Shown: positions 37,029 to 45,768 of the stretch, in pieces
Numbering within the stretch: position 1 is the stretch's first letter
Layout: each line of letters begins with the position of its first letter
Origin: Thermofilum sp.
Lineage (GTDB): Archaea; Thermoproteota; Thermoprotei; Thermofilales; Thermofilaceae
Direction of reading: 5' to 3'
DNA: 54,917 nt
Assembly (NCBI GenBank): GCA_038741495.1
Contig: JAVYKX010000001.1
Coordinates: 1-54,917 of the forward strand
Notes under the pieces: generated by a model
Told to the model about the DNA's origin: nothing
The model's input: the letters and a program-made list of their open reading frames with translations, nothing else
Database searches by the model: none
Position numbers and translations under genes: made by a program

Positions 37029-38423
37029 GTGGACGCTCAGAGAAGAGTGAAAATTGTAGTTACGGTGGGGCCTGCCTCCTGGCTTGAGGAGACTCTTCAA
37101 GCGATAGGCCGGGAGGGAGTAGAGGGGTTCCGGTTTAACTTCTCTCACTTCGACCACGAGAACTTCCGTCGGGCAGCATCCTACCTGCGGAGCTTAGAGA
37201 ATCCTCTGCGACCACTAACGCTTATCGCCGACCTCCAGGGCCCTGTAGTTAGGCTTGGCGAGTTTAGCGAGCTCCCGGTTAAGGCTGGCGATACCGTGAA
37301 GTTTGTTCCGGCTGGGGAGGCAGGCGAAGGAGTGCCTGTCGACAAGGTTATCTTCAGCGTCGCTGCGGAGAATGACATTCTCTCCGTTGAAGCCGGCCGC
37401 TTAGCGTTCCGCGTTCTGCGCAACGATGGCCACGTTATCGCAGCGCAAGCCTTGGTCGACGGCCTGCTCAAGCCCAGAAAAACCCTCGCGATAAAAGGCA
37501 AGGACCTTCCTCTCCCCTCGCTAACACAGAAGGATCTCAAAGACCTTAAATTCGCGGTGGAGGCGGGCTTCGATGCGGTGGCGCTCAGCTTTGTGAGAAG
37601 AGCGGAGGACGTTGCGCGTGCACGAGAAGTCCTCGAGGATCTCGGTGCGAGCGATGTTAGGCTCATCGCGAAGATAGAGACCGGGAGCGCGGTGGAGAAC
37701 ATCGACAGGATTCTCGACCTGGCCGATGGTATTCTCGTCGCTAGGGGTGATCTCGCCAACTACTACGACCTGGAGAAAATTTACAGTGTGCAGCAGTTCC
37801 TTATTTCGAAAGCTAGGCAGCGCGGAAAACCTTCCATAGTAGCTACACAGCTTCTCGAGTCGATGATAGACAACCCTGTTCCCACGAGGTCCGAGGTTGT
37901 GGACGTCGTCACCGCCGTGAAAATGGGGGCGGACGCGCTTATGCTAGCTGGGGAGACCGCGGCCGGGAAGTACCCCCTCGAAGCTGTGCGGTGGCTCAAG
38001 AAGATAGCTCTCGAGGCCGCGCAGTTCCACGAGGAGGAGGCTGTTGAACCAGGATCTAGCGAAGCTTACGAGGTGATAGCCCGCGGGGTAGTTGCTCTAG
38101 CCGACATAATCTCGGGCAAGATTCTCGCTTTCTCTGAAGGGGGGAACACGGCGAGAAGGCTGGCGAAGTACAAGCCGCGGGGCCCAGTTATAGTCTACAC
38201 GAACCGGCTTTCTACAGCAAGGTACGCAAACCTACTTAGGGGTTTGATCCCGGTGTATATGCCAGATCTTTCGAAGACCGACGTGAATCTCTTTGAGCGC
38301 ATGCTTGAGCACGCTGTTTCCGTCGGTTTAGTGTCTGCCGGGGACATAGTCGTCTTCACCGCTGGAAGGCGCCCGGGAGCTACGGACTTAATAACTGTAG
38401 AGAAAGTCAAGCCGAAGCTTTGA
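37029..38423 (+). CDS. pyk: Pyruvate kinase
   Basis: Last step of glycolysis: phosphoenolpyruvate plus ADP gives pyruvate plus ATP. The 464-residue protein shows VKIVVTVGPAS, FRFNFSHFD, LIADLQGPVVRLGE, the metal- and substrate-binding segment RLIAKIETGSAVENIDRIL, ILVARGDL, KPSIVATQLLESMIDNPVPT with the catalytic lysine earlier, and GADALMLAGETAAGKYP. The start is GTG at 37029. The C-terminal domain is compact. It is a single gene. Confidence 0.95.
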   Translation: MDAQRRVKIVVTVGPASWLEETLQAIGREGVEGFRFNFSHFDHENFRRAASYLRSLENPLRPLTLIADLQGPVVRLGEFSELPVKAGDTVKFVPAGEAGEGVPVDKVIFSVAAENDILSVEAGRLAFRVLRNDGHVIAAQALVDGLLKPRKTLAIKGKDLPLPSLTQKDLKDLKFAVEAGFDAVALSFVRRAEDVARAREVLEDLGASDVRLIAKIETGSAVENIDRILDLADGILVARGDLANYYDLEKIYSVQQFLISKARQRGKPSIVATQLLESMIDNPVPTRSEVVDVVTAVKMGADALMLAGETAAGKYPLEAVRWLKKIALEAAQFHEEEAVEPGSSEAYEVIARGVVALADIISGKILAFSEGGNTARRLAKYKPRGPVIVYTNRLSTARYANLLRGLIPVYMPDLSKTDVNLFERMLEHAVSVGLVSAGDIVVFTAGRRPGATDLITVEKVKPKL

Positions 38424-38639
38424 TCCGCGCCGGTGTTCATCCTCCCTTCGGCTGTTGCTGGCCTCTGGGGCCCGGTCCTTCGGCTCCCGTGATTTTGGCC
38501 GCGGGGAACCGGGGCAGGCTCATGGGGTCGGCCGCTTTAGGGCGGCCTGCTCGCCCGCCTCTCAGCGTGCCTTCGCCGATGCGCTGCTTGGCGGGGTTGT
38601 GCCTCCTCGAAGTTCTACGCTGTCGGGTTTAGGAGGAGG
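38424..38639. other. GC-rich non-coding stretch with hairpins
   Basis: About 215 bases after pyk with GC well above the surroundings. A 6-bp perfect hairpin GGCCGC-TTTAGG-GCGGCC lies at 38530-38547, and GCCCGGTCC near 38468 can pair with GGAACCGGGGC near 38504. The open frames here have no protein-like pattern. It may be a structured RNA or the 5' part of the decayed gene that follows; no known RNA class was recognised. Confidence 0.4.
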
Positions 38640-38798
38640 GTGAGTGCTGAGGAGGTGGCGGTGGCGCTGAAGGTGGAGAACATTATCCCGCTGAGAGACG
38701 TGAGACTCGTCACGGAGGAGGGTGTAGCTTTCCTCCACGCGGGAAAGCTCCTCAACGAAAAAATCAAGCGAGTATTGGAAGAGGCTCTACCGCGCTAA
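38640..38798 (+). pseudogene. Remnant or tiny gene, paralogous to 53.1-53.3 kb remnant
   Basis: A 52-codon frame from GTG: SAEEVAVALKVENIIPLRDV, then EEGVAFLHAGKLLNEKIKRV and EEALPR. It aligns over its whole length with a decayed frame at 53130-53288 (GAEEATLALAAKRLIPP, AEGASTFQVGSLLDETIRRA, EEAMPS): both share AEE, ALxxxxxIP, EGxxxF, GxLLxExIxR and EEAxP. Upstream codons KFYAVGFRRR parallel MFYGSIGAEE there. So it is probably the C-terminal end of a mobile or repeated gene family. Function unknown. Confidence 0.5.
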
Positions 38799-38810
38799 GA
38801 GTTCTCCTAC

Positions 38811-38840
38811 GATTTTTTCTCTACTGGATCTTTTTTCTCT
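38811..38840 (+). terminator. T-rich termination region
   Basis: Two T runs (GATTTTTTCTC and ATCTTTTTTCTC) follow the remnant gene after pyk. T-rich stretches are the usual intrinsic termination signal in archaea and are targets of aCPSF1. Confidence 0.45.
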
Positions 38841-39023
38841 CGACAAGGTTCTAGGGTTACGTGAGGCTGCTCGGAGCGTGGAGGCTTAGGAATATTAGAA
38901 GAAGCAAGGTGGCGAAGAAGTTTATCTTTGAGCGGTGCGTCGGAGAGATGTGAGTGTTTTCGCTGTACACGGGGCTGCGGAGAGTAAATATTTGTGAGCC
39001 GCGCGTTTGACTAGGCAGTAAAA

Positions 39024-39788
39024 CTAGAGGTGGTTGAGAGAGATATGAACATCTCTTATGCTTCCTCCGTACCTAGTCAAGAGATGATGGAGCGACCGCC
39101 GAAGCTTTGAACAGAAGTCTCTCACCCGGCCCCTCAGCATAGCTGCCTCATCTTCCTCGAGCTCCGTGAGGACGTAGTCCACCTCTCCCCGCGCGATGAC
39201 TAGGCCTCCCTCGTCATCCTGAGGAAAAGCGTAGGGAAGCTCGGTAGTGCCGTAACGGGTGTGGAGGGAGAGCCCCTTGACTAGAGGAATCTCACTTAAG
39301 GAGAGGCCCTCGCAGACTTTCCTAGCAACGTATGCTGCACCATTCACGGTGAGCTGGTGGGGTCCCAGACCCCTAGCCAGCGCCCTCTTCATTCTCAGCG
39401 TGAGCTCCTTTCTTGTACGCCCGCTAGGGGGGTGCGACCCCATGATCCCCCCGATGATCACGAATGTTAAACCGGTGAAATCCTCCGCACTGAGCTGGCT
39501 CTCCGCAGCGGGGTCCAAGACTATAACCTTGGCGTCGCTAGGAATCTTATCCTCCAGCTCCACAATACTCTTCTCACTTAGCAGACTAGCTACCGGCGTG
39601 AGGACCTCCCTCTCGCACTTACGTCTAACGCGCGTTATCCACAGGTTGCTGCGTCCCACGATTTCGGAAATGTGGAGTAGTTCGAGAAAGAGCCACGGGC
39701 TCAGGAAGGGCTCCATCACTTCGACCACGAAAATGGCTCTGCAGGAACCATTCCGGAAGGGAAAAGTTGAAGGTGCGGTTGTCGTCAT
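39024..39788 (-). CDS. SPOUT methyltransferase, Sfm1/DUF431-like
   Basis: S-adenosylmethionine-dependent methyltransferase of the knotted SPOUT class, 254 residues. The pattern FVVEVMEPFLSPWLFLELLH, KVIVLDPAAESQLSAEDF, IIGGIMGSHPPSGRTRKEL, GPHQLTVNGAAYVA and TELPYAF matches the family of yeast Sfm1, which methylates ribosomal protein uS3, and of archaeal homologues whose target is unknown. A C-terminal helical extension (EDEAAMLRGRVRDFC and onward) goes beyond the core. The upstream 100 bases hold TATA-like elements. Confidence 0.77.
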   Translation of the reverse strand: MTTTAPSTFPFRNGSCRAIFVVEVMEPFLSPWLFLELLHISEIVGRSNLWITRVRRKCEREVLTPVASLLSEKSIVELEDKIPSDAKVIVLDPAAESQLSAEDFTGLTFVIIGGIMGSHPPSGRTRKELTLRMKRALARGLGPHQLTVNGAAYVARKVCEGLSLSEIPLVKGLSLHTRYGTTELPYAFPQDDEGGLVIARGEVDYVLTELEEDEAAMLRGRVRDFCSKLRRSLHHLLTRYGGSIRDVHISLNHL

Positions 39789-39889
39789 TCGCTGACCCCC
39801 TCAGCCGCGTTTTACAGTCACCCGAACTCCTACCTTACACGGGTCACCATCGGGGGCGGGAATTAAACGCGGGGAGGCTATAAATCCGC

Positions 39890-40279
39890 TCACTGCTCAG
39901 GCTTCTCGACTTCTTCGATCTCTGTGATGAAGTACCCGCTGTTCTGGTTCACGATCACTGAAAGCCATGCTCTTACTTCCAGACCCTTGCTCTTGCTAGT
40001 CTTGAAGACTACTCTCTTGTTGCCGAAAACGTCCTCCACGACGGAGTAGCTTACTCCGGCTTCTTTCAGGGCCTTCGAGCCCCTCTTTTTTAGCAACTGG
40101 TAAGGTATGCTGAAAGTGTACTCGTTCTCCCCCTCTACGACCAGGATTTCCTCCTCCATTAGCGGCCATCTCGACCACGTGTCTTCAGGCAGCATACCCC
40201 CTTTCTTCTCCCGCGGAAAGTTAAGTCCATCACTTGAAAAAACAGGAAGCGATATAGCGTTTTCTTGACGGTAAGGCAA
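39890..40279 (-). CDS. Conserved hypothetical protein
   Basis: A frame of 129 residues. The likely domain begins at MEEEILVVEGENEYTFSIPY (ATG at 40159) and continues with strand-helix-strand elements, GNKRVVFKTSKSKGLEVRAW and IVNQNSGYFITEIEEVE. The residues before it (from ATG at 40279) are less protein-like, so the start is uncertain. No family is recognised and no cysteine, signal or membrane segment is seen. It is divergent from the PDO gene. Confidence 0.6.
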   Translation of the reverse strand: MPYRQENAISLPVFSSDGLNFPREKKGGMLPEDTWSRWPLMEEEILVVEGENEYTFSIPYQLLKKRGSKALKEAGVSYSVVEDVFGNKRVVFKTSKSKGLEVRAWLSVIVNQNSGYFITEIEEVEKPEQ

Positions 40280-40314
40280 TTAAGTAGTTCCCCGGAGGTT
40301 AACTGCGAAAGCAG

Positions 40315-41034
40315 ATGCCCGTAGAATACGATGAAGAGCTGGTCCGCGAGCTGAGGAGGGTGTTTGCAGGACTTGAGAATCCAGTGCAGCTGAAGTACTT
40401 CGTAGACCCCGAGTCAGAGTGCATGTACTGCGACGATATAGAGCAGATACTGGAGCTTATCGTTAGGGCTTCCGATGGGAGAGTTAAAGTCTTGAGCTTC
40501 AAGAGCGGGGATAGGGAGGCGGTAAAGTACGAGGTTGACATGTACCCAGCTCTCCTTGTTCACGGAGTTGAAGAATGGAATGTCAGGTTTTTCGGGATAC
40601 CGGCAGGTCACGAGTTCGGCGCGCTCGTTGAGGATATTGTAGACGCTTCCACTGGCCGCCCGGATGTGTCGCCTAGCGTGGTAGATGCGCTCACCAGGTA
40701 CGTTACCAAGCCCACTAGGATCATGGTATTCGTCACGCCTACATGCCCGTACTGTCCTCTAGCGGTTCGCGCCGCCCACCGCTTCGCGATGGTTAACAAG
40801 ATGATATACGGCGACATGATAGAGTCTATCGAGTTCTCCGACCTCGCGGACAGGTACGGAGTTTACGCCGTTCCAAAGATCGTGGTGAAGGTAGGGGGCG
40901 AGGATAAAGTCGAGTTCGAGGGTGCGGCGCCGGACCCCTTATTCGTCGCCAAGATACTGGAAGCGCACTCGGTGGAGCTGCCCGGCGAGCTAGAGAGGGA
41001 GCTTTCCAGCTTCGGAAGTCCCGGGTATTTCTAG
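40315..41034 (+). CDS. Protein disulfide oxidoreductase (PDO)
   Basis: Cytosolic protein of two thioredoxin folds that makes and reshuffles disulfide bonds, typical of hyperthermophiles with disulfide-rich cytosols. The 239-residue protein has one active site per fold: C36-MY-C39 in DPESECMYCDD and C144-PY-C147 in VTPTCPYCPLAVRAAHRFA. The cis-prolines are in VDMYPALLV and YAVPKIVVK. A TATA-like ATTAAGT near 40279 fits a short leader. Family length is normal. Confidence 0.93.
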   Translation: MPVEYDEELVRELRRVFAGLENPVQLKYFVDPESECMYCDDIEQILELIVRASDGRVKVLSFKSGDREAVKYEVDMYPALLVHGVEEWNVRFFGIPAGHEFGALVEDIVDASTGRPDVSPSVVDALTRYVTKPTRIMVFVTPTCPYCPLAVRAAHRFAMVNKMIYGDMIESIEFSDLADRYGVYAVPKIVVKVGGEDKVEFEGAAPDPLFVAKILEAHSVELPGELERELSSFGSPGYF

Positions 41035-41093
41035 GTAGCGGGCTAAGGGAAAGTTTTATCTGTCTACAAGTGCAGCAAGGTAAGACTCTCGCG

Positions 41094-43520
41094 ATGAGCG
41101 AGCGGCTGCCGAAGGTTTACGACTTCAAGGCCGTTGAAGAGAAGTGGCAGAGGATCTGGGAAGAGCGGGGAATCTACAGGTTTGACAGGGAGGATAGGGG
41201 AAGGCCCGCTTTCTCCATCGATACTCCGCCGCCATACCCTAGCGGTGAGCTGCACGTCGGGAACGCCCTGAACTTCGTCTACATAGATTTCGTAGCGCGC
41301 TACAAGAGGATGAAGGGGTACAATGTCTTCTTCCCCCAAGGTTGGGACTGCCACGGCTTACCCACCGAGGTTAGAGTTGAGAGGACTACAGGGAGGAAGA
41401 AGAGCGAGTTTGCTCCTGAGGAGTTTCTCAGGCTCTGCAGAGAGTATACGCTGAAGTGGATAGGCGAAATGCGGAAGGACCTGAAGGCGCTGGGCCTCAG
41501 CATCGACTGGTCTACGGAGTACATGACGATGGATCCCGATTACTGGCGCCGCACGCAGCACAGCTTCATCGCTATGTACCGAAGAGGTCTCGTGTACAGG
41601 GGCGAGCACCCCGTAGTGTGGTGTCCCCGCTGTGAAACCGCGATCGCAGAAGCTGAGGTCGAGTACGTTGAGAGGAGCAAGCCCCTCTACTACGTTAGGT
41701 TCAGGATAAAGGAGAGCGGTGAAGACCTGGTAGTAGCGACTACGAGACCTGAGCTGTTAGGCTCGTGTGTAGCCGTGCTCGTCCATCCTGACGATAGCAG
41801 GTACGCTCACTTAGTCGGCAAGCACGCGGTAGTACCCTTGTACGGGAGGGAAGTGCCTATCCTGGCGGACGAGGGTGTTGATCGAGAGTTCGGGACTGGA
41901 GCGGTTATGGTCTGCACGTACGGGGATAAGAGCGACGTGAGGTGGCAGAAGAAGTACTCTCTACCGGTAATAATTTCGATAGATGACCGTGGAGTAATGA
42001 ACGACAACGCGGGCCCCCTGGCTGGCTTGAAGGTGGAGGAGGCGCGAGCTAGAGTTGCTGAAATTCTAAAGGAGAAGGGTCTTCTCGTGAAAGTCGAGAG
42101 CATCAGCAGCACGATAGGTACTTGCTGGCGGTGCCACACGCCCGTCGAGATTCTCCCGAAGAAGCAGTGGTTCGTTAAGTCTACAGAGCTGTCTCAGAAG
42201 GTGCTGGAGGAGGCGAGGAAAGTTAGGTGGATACCTGACTACATGTATAAGAGGCTCGAGAACTGGGTTCAGAGTCTTGACTGGGACTGGGTAATCTCGA
42301 GGCAGAGGCTCTTCGCCACGCCTATCCCGGTCTACTACTGCTCGAACTGCGGAGCCGAGCTCGTGGTTGGCGAGGAGCATCTGCCGATCGACCCGAGGTT
42401 CGACCCGCCGCCTTTCGAGAAGTGTCCCAAGTGCGGGTCCAGGGAGCTTGTGGGCGAGAGAGATGTTATGGATACGTGGATGGATTCAAGCATCACGGCG
42501 GCCGTTCACGCGGGGTGGCCCGACAGACTCGACGAGAGGCTTTTCCCAGCTGATTTACAGCCGAACGGCTACGACATCATACGCACCTGGGACTACTACC
42601 TCATCCTGAGGGGTGTAGCGCTCTTCGGGGTCAGCCAGTTCAAGGAGGCTCTCATCAACGGTATGGTAAGAGGTACGGACGGGAGGATGATGCATAAGAG
42701 CTACGGCAACTATGTTGCAGCGCGCGAAGTGCTTGAAAAGTACGGTGCTGACAGCTTCAGGCTGTGGATCGCGCTCGCCGCTGCTACTGGGCAGGACGTT
42801 AGGTTCTCGTGGGAGGGTGTCGACTATGCTCACCGCTTCCTCGTTAAAGTCTGGAACGCGGCGAGGCTAGCCGAGGCCTACTTGAGGGAATTCACGCCGG
42901 CCCGCGCGCTCAGCGGCCTCAAGCCGGTCGATCACTGGATTCTCAGGGAGCTAGCATCCACGGTCTCGAGGGTCACAAAGCACCTAGAGGAGTACAACTT
43001 CCAGGGAGCCGCGCAGGAGCTTGTCGAGTTCGCGTGGCATAAGCTGTGCGACCACTACCTTGAAGCCATCAAGTACAGGCTTTCAGCTAACGACCCCGCA
43101 GCTAGAGAGGTGCTATACGCGGTTCTCCTCCAGCTTCTTCAAATGCTCTCTGTGTTCGCACCCCACATCTCCGAGGAGATATACCATACGATTTACCGCG
43201 ATAAGGAGGGCTTGGACAGCATTACTCTCTCCCGCTGGCCCGAGCCCGTCTCCTACAGCGAGCAGGAGGCGAAAGTGGGAGAGCTTGCCATAGCTACGAT
43301 AGCAGAGGCTCGACGCGCGAAACACGACTCGCGAATACCCCTGGGAGCTAGGATTAAAGCTGTCCACCTGTACTCCTCGGAGTTTGCAGCGCTGCTCAGA
43401 TCGGTGACAGAGGATATTAAGGGTACTCTTCGTGCCGAGCAAGTGGTTATCCATGAGGAAGGAGAAGGCGAGAGAGTAGTACCCGAGTTTCCAAGCGTGA
43501 GCCTCACCATCGAACCTTAG
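41094..43520 (+). CDS. valS: Valyl-tRNA synthetase
   Basis: Charges tRNA-Val. From ATG at 41094 the 808-residue protein has the class I HIGH region as PYPSGELHVGN, the editing domain with TTRPELLGSCVAVLVHPDD, two zinc-like clusters (CWRC with CPRC; CSNC with CPKC) and the ValRS motifs VISRQRLFATPIPVYYC and MDTWMDSS. The KMSKS loop is unusual: GRMMHKSYGN, with Met-His in place of Lys-Met-Ser order though the last Lys-Ser is kept. The C-terminal anticodon domain lacks the long coiled coil of bacterial ValRS. Confidence 0.94.
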   Translation: MSERLPKVYDFKAVEEKWQRIWEERGIYRFDREDRGRPAFSIDTPPPYPSGELHVGNALNFVYIDFVARYKRMKGYNVFFPQGWDCHGLPTEVRVERTTGRKKSEFAPEEFLRLCREYTLKWIGEMRKDLKALGLSIDWSTEYMTMDPDYWRRTQHSFIAMYRRGLVYRGEHPVVWCPRCETAIAEAEVEYVERSKPLYYVRFRIKESGEDLVVATTRPELLGSCVAVLVHPDDSRYAHLVGKHAVVPLYGREVPILADEGVDREFGTGAVMVCTYGDKSDVRWQKKYSLPVIISIDDRGVMNDNAGPLAGLKVEEARARVAEILKEKGLLVKVESISSTIGTCWRCHTPVEILPKKQWFVKSTELSQKVLEEARKVRWIPDYMYKRLENWVQSLDWDWVISRQRLFATPIPVYYCSNCGAELVVGEEHLPIDPRFDPPPFEKCPKCGSRELVGERDVMDTWMDSSITAAVHAGWPDRLDERLFPADLQPNGYDIIRTWDYYLILRGVALFGVSQFKEALINGMVRGTDGRMMHKSYGNYVAAREVLEKYGADSFRLWIALAAATGQDVRFSWEGVDYAHRFLVKVWNAARLAEAYLREFTPARALSGLKPVDHWILRELASTVSRVTKHLEEYNFQGAAQELVEFAWHKLCDHYLEAIKYRLSANDPAAREVLYAVLLQLLQMLSVFAPHISEEIYHTIYRDKEGLDSITLSRWPEPVSYSEQEAKVGELAIATIAEARRAKHDSRIPLGARIKAVHLYSSEFAALLRSVTEDIKGTLRAEQVVIHEEGEGERVVPEFPSVSLTIEP

Positions 43521-43541
43521 TTTTCCTCAGCTAGGGCAGCT

Positions 43542-44129
43542 ATGAGGCTCAAGCACCTAATGTTTTCGCGCGAGTACCTAAGCAAGCTTTTGAGCGGAGA
43601 GAAGCGCGTAACGATAAGAGCCAGGAACCCTAACGTAAAGAGAGGTGATACTGCGCTAGTGCACTCCGCAGGCTTACTCGTAGGGAAAGTTCGAATAGTC
43701 AGCGTCGCCTCGAAGAGGGTGAGGGACCTCTCTGAGATCGAGGCTAAGGAGGATGGCTTCCCCTCTTTGGAGGAGCTTAAAAAGGCACTCAGGAGGCACT
43801 ACCCTAACCTGCGCGACGACAGCTTCGTCTACGTAGTTAGATTCGAATGGATAGAGCGCTATGATCCACCGCTAAGCGAGAAGGGCTTTGCGTGGCCTTA
43901 CAGGCTCTCTCCGCGGGAGGTGGCCCGGCTAGCTCTCTCTTCAGGGATAGAGCTCGGCGAGGAGGAGAAGGAGATCCTGCAGGTACTTGCAGCCGAAGGA
44001 TCCGTGAGGAGGACAGCTGCAAAACTTGGCGGTATGAGGCTCCGACCGCTTGTGAGAGGAGTTTTACGCAGAGTTGCTGCAGAGCTCGAGGAGCGCGGAT
44101 TTATTTCGAGGGAGCTCAGCATTAAGTAG
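43542..44129 (+). CDS. ASCH-domain protein with C-terminal winged helix
   Basis: A 195-residue two-domain protein. Residues 1-105 are an ASCH domain (LKHLMFSREYLSKLLSGEKR, VTIRARNPNVKRGDTALVHS, FVYVVRFEWIE), a PUA-like fold that binds RNA or modified nucleotides. Residues 115-195 are helical with a winged-helix look (EEKEILQVLAAEGSVRRTAA, GVLRRVAAELEERGFI). A role as RNA-linked regulator is plausible but not shown. It lies 21 bases after valS and is probably co-transcribed. Confidence 0.75.
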   Translation: MRLKHLMFSREYLSKLLSGEKRVTIRARNPNVKRGDTALVHSAGLLVGKVRIVSVASKRVRDLSEIEAKEDGFPSLEELKKALRRHYPNLRDDSFVYVVRFEWIERYDPPLSEKGFAWPYRLSPREVARLALSSGIELGEEEKEILQVLAAEGSVRRTAAKLGGMRLRPLVRGVLRRVAAELEERGFISRELSIK

Positions 44130-44155
44130 TTATAGTCTCGTCGTGGAGCGTTTCT

Positions 44156-45595
44156 GTGGAGACACCGAGGTACTTGGGCCCTATTCACCATCCAGCGCTG
44201 GGTGTTAGGATACCTGAAGTCCTCCTTGAAGGGGTGTTTAGGGCGCTCAGTAGAACAGCTACCGCTGCGGGGATTATGCTGTCCTACCACCGCGAAACAG
44301 CTCCAGAGTACGTGATAAACGCGCCACCAGGTGTGTACGAGGTAACAAGGGGGCACACGGGGACTTCGATCAGGAGCTACATTCTGAGTGCTGTGGAGAA
44401 AGCGAGAAAGAATGGAGTGGTTATCGAAGCTGAAGCTGACCACTTAGCTGCGATAACTACGAGCGTTAGAGCTGTGATGAGGATAAGCGGAGCTGGCGCG
44501 CTCCAGGCACCGAGCGCCTCTCTCGAAGAAGCGCTGAGGTACGTAGAGGATGAGGTCAGGGAAGCTGCGGACACGCGTTTCATAAACTTCTTCACACTCG
44601 ACGCTTGCGATTATATCGATTACAGAGCTGATAAGCTTGACTCCCGTGAAGTTGAAAGCTTTTTCGAGCAGATATACGATGACCACGCTGAAATAGTTAA
44701 GCGCTACACTTCTCACCCTTTCAGGTTTATCACCGAGGATGGAGGAGTTGTAGAGCTGAGGCTCAGAAGAGAGGATGTCGCGCGAATCGCTGTCAAGCTG
44801 CATAAGCCTCTAGAGGTTATCAAAAGGATGTATGACATCGTTAAAAGCTATGTCACGTGGCCTGTAGGCTTCGAGATAGCTTTCGATGAGACACCTTACC
44901 TCACACGGGCAGAGGAGCTCTTGTTCCTGCTCCAAGAGTTAAGGTTGAGGGGGATCCAGCCGGACTTTGTTGCTCCTAACGTGGGTTTCGAGAAGAGAGC
45001 CGACTATGCGGGCGATATTAAGGAGCTGGAGTCGAGGGTTTCTGTGCTGGCTTCTATAGCGAGAGCTTTCGGCTCGCTGCTATCGTTCCATAGTGGTAGC
45101 GGAAGCTCACCTTGGTCCGGCAAAGGTCCGGGTGTCTACAAAGCTCTGCTTAGGGCTACGGGAAGGAAGCTTAAGTACAAGGTTTCGGGCGTGTACATGG
45201 AGCTCGTTTTTCACGTGCTGAGCCGGCAGCCTCAGGGGAGCCCGGCCAGGAGGCTTTACGAGGAGATTTACCAGGCGGTGGTCGACTACTTGGAGGAGCA
45301 GGTAGAGGCGAGGGGTGAGCTGTACTCAGAGACTTTGGAGAAGCAGCTGAAGAGCTACTTTGCCCGTATTCAGGCTGGTGAAAAGTACCCTGTGGACGCT
45401 GAAGTTTTTAGGCACTACTCTTTTCTGGCTTTCAACCTGCGGGAGGGAGGCCGAAGGATTTACAGGGAGAGGTTGGTGGAGCTGTACCAAGAGGACGAGC
45501 AGCTGAAGCGCGCTATAGACCGTGAAGTTGCTGAGCTAACTTCGCGGCTTATCGATGGGCTCGAGTTTGCAGGAAACATCTCGCTACTCCGCTAA
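44156..45595 (+). CDS. UxaE-like sugar-acid epimerase
   Basis: A 479-residue protein of the tagaturonate/fructuronate epimerase family. Family features: VIEAEADHLAAITTSVRAVM, FFTLDACDYIDY, FEIAFDETPYLTRAEELLFL, LRLRGIQPDFVAPNVGFEKR, DYAGDIKELE and the active-site region FGSLLSFHSGSGSSPWSGKG. The acidic and histidine residues that bind the metal in bacterial UxaE appear present. The substrate in this organism is unknown; no other uronate gene is adjacent. The start is GTG at 44156, 26 bases after the ASCH gene. Confidence 0.75.
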   Translation: METPRYLGPIHHPALGVRIPEVLLEGVFRALSRTATAAGIMLSYHRETAPEYVINAPPGVYEVTRGHTGTSIRSYILSAVEKARKNGVVIEAEADHLAAITTSVRAVMRISGAGALQAPSASLEEALRYVEDEVREAADTRFINFFTLDACDYIDYRADKLDSREVESFFEQIYDDHAEIVKRYTSHPFRFITEDGGVVELRLRREDVARIAVKLHKPLEVIKRMYDIVKSYVTWPVGFEIAFDETPYLTRAEELLFLLQELRLRGIQPDFVAPNVGFEKRADYAGDIKELESRVSVLASIARAFGSLLSFHSGSGSSPWSGKGPGVYKALLRATGRKLKYKVSGVYMELVFHVLSRQPQGSPARRLYEEIYQAVVDYLEEQVEARGELYSETLEKQLKSYFARIQAGEKYPVDAEVFRHYSFLAFNLREGGRRIYRERLVELYQEDEQLKRAIDREVAELTSRLIDGLEFAGNISLLR

Positions 45596-45711
45596 CCCTG
45601 TGCCGGCTCGCATTTCTCTGCTGTCCTGGGAGTCAGTGCGTTAAGATGCGTCCACCTGAACTTCAGGCGGGGTTCTCGGGCCTGGCGGGCTGTGCATCCG
45701 CGAGAAGTTTC

Positions 45712-45731
45712 CGCGAGCTCTAGAGCTCGCG
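45712..45731. promoter_or_regulatory. Perfect 20-bp palindrome next to TATA box, candidate operator
   Basis: CGCGAGCTCT is followed directly by its reverse complement. The palindrome ends 4 bases before GAATATAAG (45735-45743), the TATA box of the gene starting at 45769. Binding of a dimeric repressor or activator here would block or help TBP/TFB. The 170-base gap holds no other gene. Confidence 0.55.
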
Positions 45732-45768
45732 TTGAATATAAGGGGGTGAATGCGTTGACTATGCCGTC

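Noticed and set aside
38420-38643. Overlapping short frames of 62-70 codons after pyk
   Set aside because: They arise from high GC content, lack any domain pattern and overlap one another.
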